A stretch of DNA of 64,000 nt from Actinotalea solisilvae. GTDB lineage: Bacteria > Actinomycetota > Actinomycetes > Actinomycetales > Cellulomonadaceae. The stretch lies in contig NZ_JADDKQ010000022.1 in assembly GCF_016464425.1 (NCBI RefSeq), forward strand, positions 1 to 64,000, given 5' to 3'. Below the pieces are notes generated by a model that saw only the letters and a list, made by a program, of their open reading frames with translations, searched no databases and had not been told where the DNA came from. Below are positions 58,474 through 64,000 of the stretch, piece by piece. Within the stretch, counting starts at the first letter, position 1. Each line of letters starts with the position of its first letter. Both the position numbers and the translations under genes were made by a program.

Positions 58474-59118
58474 ATGCGCGCGCGACGTCGTACCGCCCTC
58501 GGTTCCCGGCGGTCGGGAGCCCTGCTCGCGCTGACGGTGCTCGCGGCCGGCGTGCTGTCCGGGTGCACCGGCGGCGACGCGGCCGCGCCGAGCCCCACGC
58601 CGACGTCCGAGCGCCCCGCCCCGCCCACGCCCTCGTCGACGCCCAGCCCGACCCCGGAACCCGAGCCGACCGAGGCCGAGGCGCCGGCGCCGCTCGTGGA
58701 GCTCACGGGTGACCGGGTCGGGGACCTCGTCATCGGCGAACCCGTCGAGCTCGCCCAGGTCGAGGAGCTGCTCGGCCCGGCGGACGAGGTCGCGGCCTTC
58801 CTCGCCGACTGCGGGGCACCGCATCTCGACCACGCGATGTTCGCCGGCCTGGCGATCCTCATCGACACCGACGACGGCTCGCTCTTCGGCTGGACCCAGC
58901 AGGGCGAGGAGCCCGCGGCCGGCGTCGCCTACCCGCACGACCTCGGGCCGGGTGCTGCCTACGCCGACGTGGCGGCGCTCCCGGGGGCCCAGACCGGCTA
59001 CGTGGAGAACTTCCAGGTCGAGTCGGTCGAGGCCGACGGCGTCGTCTGGTGGTTCGAGACCACCGACCCCGCGAGCCCGGCGGTCGTCCTCGGCAGCGTC
59101 ATCCTCGGCTGCGGCTGA
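58474..59118 (+). CDS. Lipoprotein with Pro/Thr-rich linker
   Basis: A 214-residue lipoprotein: signal with lipobox LSGC (Cys31), a Pro/Ser/Thr/Glu linker of about 45 residues (repeated PTP and PEPEPTE), then a compact acidic domain (LVELTGDRVGDLVIGEPVELAQVEELLGPADE onward). The DCGAPHLDHAMFAGLAILID and VILGCG segments hold two Cys that could pair. No family is recognised. GGAGGA precedes the ATG. Confidence 0.7.
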   Translation: MRARRRTALGSRRSGALLALTVLAAGVLSGCTGGDAAAPSPTPTSERPAPPTPSSTPSPTPEPEPTEAEAPAPLVELTGDRVGDLVIGEPVELAQVEELLGPADEVAAFLADCGAPHLDHAMFAGLAILIDTDDGSLFGWTQQGEEPAAGVAYPHDLGPGAAYADVAALPGAQTGYVENFQVESVEADGVVWWFETTDPASPAVVLGSVILGCG

Positions 59119-59866
59119 CGGCCGCCAGCCTCGCGTCGGCCGTCCCGGCGCACCGACGGGCGAGGCGCGAGTTCGCCGACGCGTCACCTCCCGGCCGCGT
59201 GTCGGTCGCGCGCGGGTGGACGTCCTCTGCCTACCCTGGACATGCAGCAAGGGCCCCTCGGAGTAAGCGTCCGAGGGGCCCTGCTGCGTGATCGACCGTC
59301 CGCGGCTCCGGTTGCCCGGTGCTGCGGTCCCGCTCCGGCGATGCGGCGGATCGTCGTCGTCCGTTCGGGGCCGAGGCCCCTTCGGACGTCCGTCGGGGCC
59401 GAGGCCCGTCAGGATCGTGTCGATCCAGCGATCACGTGCGACCGGTCCGGTGCGATCCCTGCGGCGCCATCCGCAGCTCTCGGGGTCGCCCCCTCGAGGT
59501 CCCACCAGGTCGCCCCGGTGAGCTGGTCCGTCGTGCTCCGATCTGCCGGCTCGGTGCGGTCCGTCGCCCTCGCCACGGGTCCGTGGTCGGTCCCCGCCGG
59601 GTTGCCCCAGCGGCTCCCTCCCAGGTTCTCCCTGGCCAGGCCCTCCCGGGTCTCCCCGGTCGGTGCGGCGGTCCGTCCTTGCCGATGACCTAGTTCTAGT
59701 CCTGCCCCGGAAGGGCCGACAAGGGCTTCCCGGGCCGACTTTCTGTCCACCGTCCGCGCACAGCTTCGTCCACATGCGGGCACGGTCATCCCCAAGGTTC
59801 CCCACAGGCCTGTGCACGAAAGATGTGCACGACCGGGCGGGACGACTGCTCCGTTCGGGTGGGGCC
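59119..59866. repeat. Non-coding element, copy B (hairpin-led, 750 bases without a gene)
   Basis: Open frames here are shadows with no family resemblance and are not conserved in the other copy. From 59244 the region follows copy A: hairpin, CCGGCGATGCGGC, GGCGCCATCCGCAGC, CCAGGTTCTCCCTGG, ACAAGGG...GGCCGA, and finally GTCCACA/CCCCACA-type sites near 59745-59825. It holds runs of the type CGACCGTCCG and CCCGGTCGG. Confidence 0.6.
59244..59287. terminator. Hairpin with GTAAGCG loop, copy B
   Basis: AGGGCCCCTCGGA-GTAAGCG-TCCGAGGGGCCCT, a perfect 13-bp stem extended by GCAGC/GCTGC past one bulged A. It may end the lipoprotein transcript 125 bases upstream. Confidence 0.75.
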
Positions 59867-60394
59867 TCAGCCCCGGACGTCGTGCAGGTGGTGGACGACG
59901 TCGTGCACGAAGTAGCGGCCGAGGCTGAGCACGGTGAACTGCGAGCCGTTGCTGCGGTAGCCCGGCCGCGCCCACTCGTCGTCGGCCACGCCCGAGAACG
60001 CGGCGACGGCGCCCTGCGCGGCCGCGCGCAGCTCGCGCGCGACGGTCGCCGGGTCCTGCTCGCCGTAGCGCTCGGCGACGGCGGTCTCGTCCTGGTCCCA
60101 GTTCTCGAACTCGGGCCCGTCCTCGTCCCGCATGAGCCGCGCGCGCCGGCCGAAGATCGTGAAGACGTCACGCACGTGGCACGCGTACTCGAGCGGCGAC
60201 CACACGTGCGGCGCCGGCCGCGCGGCGACGTCGTCGCGCGTCAGGACGTGCTCCCAGCGCGCCGTGTAGCTCTCGACGAGGTCCGGGATCTCGGGGCCCG
60301 AGACCGCCTCGGCCTGGAAGCCGCACTCGGGGCACGGGGCGTCGAGCACCCAGGTCCAGTCCTTGGTGTCCGGTTCGATCTGGTCGTCAGCCAT
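59867..60394 (-). CDS. DinB-family protein with zinc-finger-like N-terminus
   Basis: A 175-residue DinB superfamily protein. The N-terminus has a CPECG pair (WTWVLDAPCPECGFQAEAV), then the four-helix body with metal-ligand histidines in PLEYACHVRDVFTIFGRRARLM and the C-terminal RYFVHDVVHHLHDV. Such proteins include mycothiol-dependent transferases; this group (methyltransferase-type DinB) is common in actinobacteria. Leaderless start six bases after TAGGGT. Confidence 0.82.
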   Translation of the reverse strand: MADDQIEPDTKDWTWVLDAPCPECGFQAEAVSGPEIPDLVESYTARWEHVLTRDDVAARPAPHVWSPLEYACHVRDVFTIFGRRARLMRDEDGPEFENWDQDETAVAERYGEQDPATVARELRAAAQGAVAAFSGVADDEWARPGYRSNGSQFTVLSLGRYFVHDVVHHLHDVRG

Positions 60395-60400
60395 GCCCGG

Positions 60401-60406
60401 ACCCTA
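60401..60406 (-). promoter_or_regulatory. Leaderless -10 box for the DinB gene
   Basis: TAGGGT on the minus strand, six bases, ATG. Confidence 0.5.
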
Positions 60407-60445
60407 GCGCCGGGCCCCCGACCACCGCGCGCCCCTCCGGGGTGG

Positions 60446-60451
60446 GAGAAT
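60446..60451 (+). promoter_or_regulatory. Possible leaderless -10 box for the TetR gene
   Basis: GAGAAT, six bases, GTG. It is divergent from the DinB promoter, the two start codons being 63 bases apart. Confidence 0.4.
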
Positions 60452-60457
60452 CGCGAC

Positions 60458-61060
60458 GTGCCGAAGATCATCGGGGGCTCGCTGACCGAGCACCGCGAGC
60501 AGACCCGCAACAAGCTGTTCGCCGCGCTCACGAGCCTCATGAGCGACCGGGGCTTCGACGCGATCACGCTCGCGGACATCGCGGCGGCGGCGGGGATCGG
60601 CCGGACGGCCGTCTACAACCACTTCCCCGACAAGGAGTCGCTGCTCATCGCGTTCATCACGCAAGAGACCGAGCAGTACGTCGCGACGCTCGAGCGAGCG
60701 CTCGCCGACGTCGAGGACCCGGTCGACCAGCTGCGCACCTACGTGCGCCAGCAGACGCAGCTCAAGCGGGTGTTCCACCTCGCGCCCGGACCGGACCTGC
60801 GCAGCGTCCTCTCGCGCGGGACGCGCGCCCAGCTGCGCGAGCACGCCGAGCTCGTCGAGGAGATCCTGCGGCGCATCCTGCTGGAGGGGATCGCGAGCGG
60901 TGACCTGCCTGCGCAGCCGCTCGAGACGACGGTGCCCCTCATCAACGCGTGCCTGTCGAGCCGCAGCGTGCCCGACGAGGGCCCGGGCCGCGAGGCCGCG
61001 ATCGCGGCCACCGAGACCTTCGTGCTCCGGGCGGTCGGCGCTCCCCCCTCGCCGAGATGA
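60458..61060 (+). CDS. TetR-family transcriptional regulator
   Basis: A 200-residue repressor. The HTH is at about 20-62 (RNKLFAALTSLMSDRGFDAITLADIAAAAGIGRTAVYNHFPDKESLL), followed by the helical ligand-binding half. It is divergent from the DinB gene, which could be its target. The inducer is unknown. A strong hairpin follows the stop. Confidence 0.88.
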   Translation: MPKIIGGSLTEHREQTRNKLFAALTSLMSDRGFDAITLADIAAAAGIGRTAVYNHFPDKESLLIAFITQETEQYVATLERALADVEDPVDQLRTYVRQQTQLKRVFHLAPGPDLRSVLSRGTRAQLREHAELVEEILRRILLEGIASGDLPAQPLETTVPLINACLSSRSVPDEGPGREAAIAATETFVLRAVGAPPSPR

Positions 61061-61064
61061 CGCC

Positions 61065-61099
61065 TTCCGCCGGCGTGTCGGGCTGACACGCCGGCGGAA
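61065..61099. terminator. Strong bidirectional terminator hairpin
   Basis: TTCCGCCGGCGTGTC and its perfect complement around a five-base loop, between the convergent TetR and trypsin genes. A 15-bp stem without mismatch and ending in AA/TT is well suited for both directions. Confidence 0.85.
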
Positions 61100-61135
61100 T
61101 CGGCATCCCGGCGAGGGGCCGGGTGGGTGGGCGGG

Positions 61136-62035
61136 TCAGACGACCTGGACGTCGTCGTACGCGGTCCCGCTCTCCTCGACCGTCGCGAGGATCCACGCGA
61201 GGATCTCGGCGCGGTCCGTGCGGTAGGCGAAGTCGTTGCCGCGGCACCAGGCGTTGAGGCCGTAGGACGTCACGGCGACGATCGTGTTGGACGTGTAGCC
61301 GCCGAGGAACACCGGACCGCCGGAGTCACCCGAGCAGGTCCCGCCCTTGCCGGTGCCGTTGCCGTTGCTCTGCAGCGTGAAGCCGCCCGCCAGGCCGCCC
61401 TCGACGTTGTTGATGCGCGCGGACGCCATGAGGCGCTCGCGGAACGACGTCACGTGGACGGGGTTGCTCTCGGTCAGGCCGTAGCCGGAGGCCGTGACGG
61501 TGAGGTCCTGGCGACCACGCTGCGTGCCGTACCCGTCGAGCGTCCCGGCCGCGGCGAGCACGCCGTACTCGGGCAGCATGATCGGCTGGTCGAGGACGAC
61601 GAGGCCGACGTCGCGCACGTCCCGGGCGTTCGGGAAGCCCTCGAAGTCCGTGAAGCCGTAGTCGTAGAGCTGGTCGGACATCGCGCACGTGACGCCGAGC
61701 GTGCCGGCGGCGCACGTCTCCGGGTAGCCCGAGACGGGGTCGAGCTCGGTGGCCGGGTCGTAGTTCACGCCTGCGTCCTGCTGGAAGTAGACGCGGGCGG
61801 TGACGGCCTCGGTGGACTCGGCGGTGCAGTGGCCCGCCGTGAGGAAGACGGTCGGCGTCAGCAGGGCGCCGCTGCAGCGGTGGGTGAACTCCCCGTCCGC
61901 GTCGTAGAACACGACGAGGCCGACGTAGGGGTGCTCGGTGTCCTCGACGTAGTTGCCGGTGATCGCCGAGGCGGGGGCGGAGAGCCCCACCAGCAACGCG
62001 ATCAGGGCGACCAGGGTGATGAGCGGTCTGCGCAC
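61136..62035 (-). CDS. Secreted trypsin-like serine protease
   Basis: A 299-residue protein: signal peptide ending PASA (residues 1-24), then a chymotrypsin-fold domain with His69 in LTAGHC, Asp142 in RDVGLVVLD and Ser238 in GDSGGP. Cysteines are placed for the usual disulfides. There is no propeptide-like stretch before ITGNYVEDTEHPYVG and no extra C-terminal domain. GGGAGGAACC precedes the GTG. It should be an active secreted endopeptidase; specificity unknown. Confidence 0.9.
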   Translation of the reverse strand: MRRPLITLVALIALLVGLSAPASAITGNYVEDTEHPYVGLVVFYDADGEFTHRCSGALLTPTVFLTAGHCTAESTEAVTARVYFQQDAGVNYDPATELDPVSGYPETCAAGTLGVTCAMSDQLYDYGFTDFEGFPNARDVRDVGLVVLDQPIMLPEYGVLAAAGTLDGYGTQRGRQDLTVTASGYGLTESNPVHVTSFRERLMASARINNVEGGLAGGFTLQSNGNGTGKGGTCSGDSGGPVFLGGYTSNTIVAVTSYGLNAWCRGNDFAYRTDRAEILAWILATVEESGTAYDDVQVV

Positions 62036-62183
62036 GGTTCCTCCCAGACGACGGTGTCCGGATGGCCCGGTTTCGGGTCACCTTCGCCGCACGGTAGGCC
62101 CGACCGACCCGACGCGCGAGTGCTCGAGCTCCTCACCCGGGCGGCGGCGGGCGACCTCTGACCCCCGCCGGCACGGCGGGGGC

Positions 62184-62240
62184 GCCGGTTCTGGAACGGA
62201 TCCGGCGCGCGCGGTGGCGTCCGGGTTCCAGAACCGGCGC
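62184..62240. terminator. Long hairpin after the NHL gene, related to the one at 50810
   Basis: Perfect 16-base arms (GCGCCGGTTCTGGAAC and its complement) with a GC-rich centre starting GGATCCGG. It shares GGTTCTGG-AACGGATCCGG with the 50.8-kb hairpin and lies 12 bases beyond the NHL gene stop. Confidence 0.8.
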
Positions 62241-62252
62241 GCGGCCGGTGGG

Positions 62253-64000
62253 TCAGCCGTGCAGCGGGAGGGCGAGGACCGCCGGGCCGCCGTCGACGAC
62301 GCGGACCGGGACGCCCCAGTCCTGCTGGTTGAGGTGGCACGCGGGGAACTCGACCGCCGGGTCGGCGTCGCACGACGCCGCCTGCGCGGTCACGTGCAGC
62401 ACGCCCTCGGCGACGTCGGGGTTGATCCGCAGCACGCGCTCGAGCGGGACGTCGTCGCCCGCGCCGTCGAGCAGCAGCTCGGGCGGCGTCGACGACACCT
62501 GGAGGCGGGTCGAGGGGCCGTAGCGGTCGTCGTACTTCTGGCCCGTCGCGGGCGTGAACACGACGTCGAGCCGCACCTCGCCCGACCCCACCTCGGAGAC
62601 CGGTCGCTGCGTGCGGTGCGCGCCGCGGTCGAGCAGCTCGCCCGCGAGCCGCGCCGGCAGGCGCAGGCGCGTGAGGCGGTGCGCCGCGGACTCGACGACG
62701 AGGAGGTCGACCGCGCCGTCGTCGTGCACCTCGACGAGGAGGCCGGACGGCTCGGCGAGGTCGCGCGCGACGGTCGTGACCTCGCCCGGACCGCCGTCGG
62801 CGCCGGGCGCGTAGCGGCGGACCGCGCCGTTGTAGGTGTCGGCGATCGCGACCGAGCCGTCGGGCAGGACGGCGACCCCGAGCGGGTGCTGGAGGAGCGC
62901 CTGGTCCGCCGCCCCGTCGCGGTGGCCGAAGTCGAACAGGCCCGCGCCGACGGCGGTCCCGACCGCGAGGTCGGCGGTCCCGGGCGCCGAGTCGACCCAG
63001 CGCAGGGCCGAGACCTCGGAGTCGGCGAGCCACAGCCGGCCGTCGCCGCCGACGGCGAGACCCGAGGTCTGCGCGAACCACGCGTCCTCGACCGGGCCGT
63101 CGAGCAGGCCCTCGTTCATGGTCCCGGCGAGGTGGGCGACGACGCCGGCCTCGGGGTCGAAGGTCCACAGCGTGTGGTTGCCGGCCATCGCCACGACGAA
63201 CGACGCGAGCGGCGCGAACCACACGACGTCCCACGGCGACGAGAGCTTGGTCGCCTGGGCCGGTCCGGTGTGCAGCACGCCCTCGGGCACCGCGTCGTAG
63301 CCGTCGACGACGTTGTCCGCCGCGCCGACCATCGACTGCTGCCCGTTGCCCGCGAGCGTGCGGACCGCGCCGTCGGAGAGGCGGACGCCGCGCAGCGCGT
63401 GGTTGACCGTGTCGGCGACGACGACGTCGTACCCGAGCGTCTCGCGGAGGTGGTCGGGCACCAGGGCGAGGCCGTTGGGCTCGCTGAAGCGGGCCTCGTC
63501 CGGGGCGCCGTCGCGCAGGCCGCGCTCGCCCGTGCCGATGCGGCGCACGAGCGTCTCGCCGTCCTCCGCGAGCTCGGCGAGCGAGTGGTGGCCGGCGTCG
63601 GCGACGAGCAGGTGGCCGTCCGGGAGGCGGATCGCCTTGGCGGGGAACCGCAGCGTGGTCTCGGCGGCCGGCGGCGGCACGTAGGGTCCGTCGCCGCGGT
63701 GCAGCGTGCCCTTGGCCTCGTGCTCGGCGACCAGCTCGCGGACCAGGACGGCGAGGTTGTTCTTGTGCCCCTCGCCGGCCATGTGGGCGACGATGTAGCC
63801 CTCCGGGTCGACGACGACGAGCGTCGGCCAGGCGCGGGCCGAGTACGCGGACCACGTGGTGAGGTCCGGGTCGTCCAGGACGGGGTGGTGCACCTCGTAC
63901 CGGTCGACGGCGGCGGCGAGCGCGACCGGGTCGGCCTCGTGGACGAACTTGGGCGAGTGCACGCCGACGACCACGAGGACGTCGCGGTACTCCTCCTCGA
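62253..64000 (-). CDS. Thioredoxin-like/NHL-repeat protein (NHLRC2-like), N-terminus outside window
   Basis: About 580 residues are visible; the reading frame is open to the window edge. It begins inside a thioredoxin-like domain (DVLVVVGVHSPKFVHE, then WPTLVVVDPEGYIVAHMAGEGH) and continues as an NHL beta-propeller with repeated units such as LPDGHLLVADAGHHSLAEL, VVADTVNHALRGVRL and LPDGSVAIADTYNGAVRRY. A small C-terminal beta domain follows (VLHVTAQAASCDADPAVEFPACHLNQQDWGVPV). The layout equals NHLRC2-type proteins, whose function in bacteria is not established. No signal peptide can be judged without the start. Confidence 0.85.
   Translation of the reverse strand, partial: EEEYRDVLVVVGVHSPKFVHEADPVALAAAVDRYEVHHPVLDDPDLTTWSAYSARAWPTLVVVDPEGYIVAHMAGEGHKNNLAVLVRELVAEHEAKGTLHRGDGPYVPPPAAETTLRFPAKAIRLPDGHLLVADAGHHSLAELAEDGETLVRRIGTGERGLRDGAPDEARFSEPNGLALVPDHLRETLGYDVVVADTVNHALRGVRLSDGAVRTLAGNGQQSMVGAADNVVDGYDAVPEGVLHTGPAQATKLSSPWDVVWFAPLASFVVAMAGNHTLWTFDPEAGVVAHLAGTMNEGLLDGPVEDAWFAQTSGLAVGGDGRLWLADSEVSALRWVDSAPGTADLAVGTAVGAGLFDFGHRDGAADQALLQHPLGVAVLPDGSVAIADTYNGAVRRYAPGADGGPGEVTTVARDLAEPSGLLVEVHDDGAVDLLVVESAAHRLTRLRLPARLAGELLDRGAHRTQRPVSEVGSGEVRLDVVFTPATGQKYDDRYGPSTRLQVSSTPPELLLDGAGDDVPLERVLRINPDVAEGVLHVTAQAASCDADPAVEFPACHLNQQDWGVPVRVVDGGPAVLALPLHG

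Noticed and set aside
59242..59688. A 148-residue protein starting in the copy B hairpin
   Set aside because: Low complexity, no ribosome binding site, start inside a perfect stem, and no matching frame in copy A.

Overview
The window reads as chromosome of a very high-GC actinobacterium, most likely order Micrococcales near the Cellulomonadaceae or Promicromonosporaceae. The pointers are codons ending almost always in G or C, frequent GTG starts, GTGA/ATGA stop-start overlaps inside operons, many leaderless -10 boxes six or seven bases before a start codon, a DinB-type mycothiol transferase, a HelR-class RNA polymerase protection factor and a DGPF/ECF42 sigma operon. This placement rests on gene content and codon use only; no database search was possible.

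Layout, left to right. 0-2 kb: a KdpDE-like two-component pair on the minus strand; the sensor carries a one-base frameshift. 1.8-4.6 kb: PadR regulator and DrrAB-type drug exporter. 4.8-15.4 kb: secreted cutinase with Ig-like module, VOC proteins, a membrane-domain/lipase fusion, a TIM-barrel protein, a YdeI-like protein, a GAF-EAL phosphodiesterase and the DGPF-DGPF-ECF42 operon. 15.4-23.7 kb: membrane proteins, a three-gene SPFH/zinc-ribbon/membrane cluster, a flavin-dependent oxidoreductase, a START-like protein, two acetyltransferases (the first internally deleted) and a DUF1990 protein. 23.7-27.9 kb: thiBPQ thiamine ABC transporter under a TPP riboswitch. 28-37 kb: CPA1 antiporter, DUF4235 protein and a complete Mrp antiporter operon (mrpA fused to B, then C, D, E, F, G). 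37-45.6 kb: mycothiol transferase, heterodisulfide-reductase-like Fe-S protein, helR behind a rifamycin-associated-element palindrome, an unrecognised protein, dcd, pirin and a small acetyltransferase.

45.6-48.2 kb is the main accessory region: a hairpin-led non-coding element, tRNA-Gly(CCC), and a decayed 2-kb integrated element bounded by a 45-bp exact repeat of the tRNA 3' half. It holds integrase remnants, a ribbon-helix-helix regulator, a small membrane protein and divergent operator-bearing promoters. 48.2-58.3 kb: VOC/AraC pair, vWA lipoprotein, a secreted protein, a DUF6448/S26 peptidase pair behind an FNR-type box at -41.5, a Crp/Fnr regulator, an HNH nuclease, two CNNM-type proteins and an arsR-CDF-CDF metal operon. 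58.4-64 kb: lipoprotein, a second diverged copy of the hairpin-led non-coding element, DinB protein, TetR regulator, secreted trypsin-like protease and a thioredoxin/NHL protein cut by the window edge.

Themes: monovalent and divalent cation transport (kdp, mrp, CPA1, CNNM, CDF), envelope and antibiotic stress (DrrAB, ECF42, helR, SPFH cluster) and thiamine uptake. The most interesting unexplained signals are the two-copy non-coding element at 45.6 and 59.2 kb, the FNR-type box, the RAE-helR pair and the fossil tRNA-Gly element.
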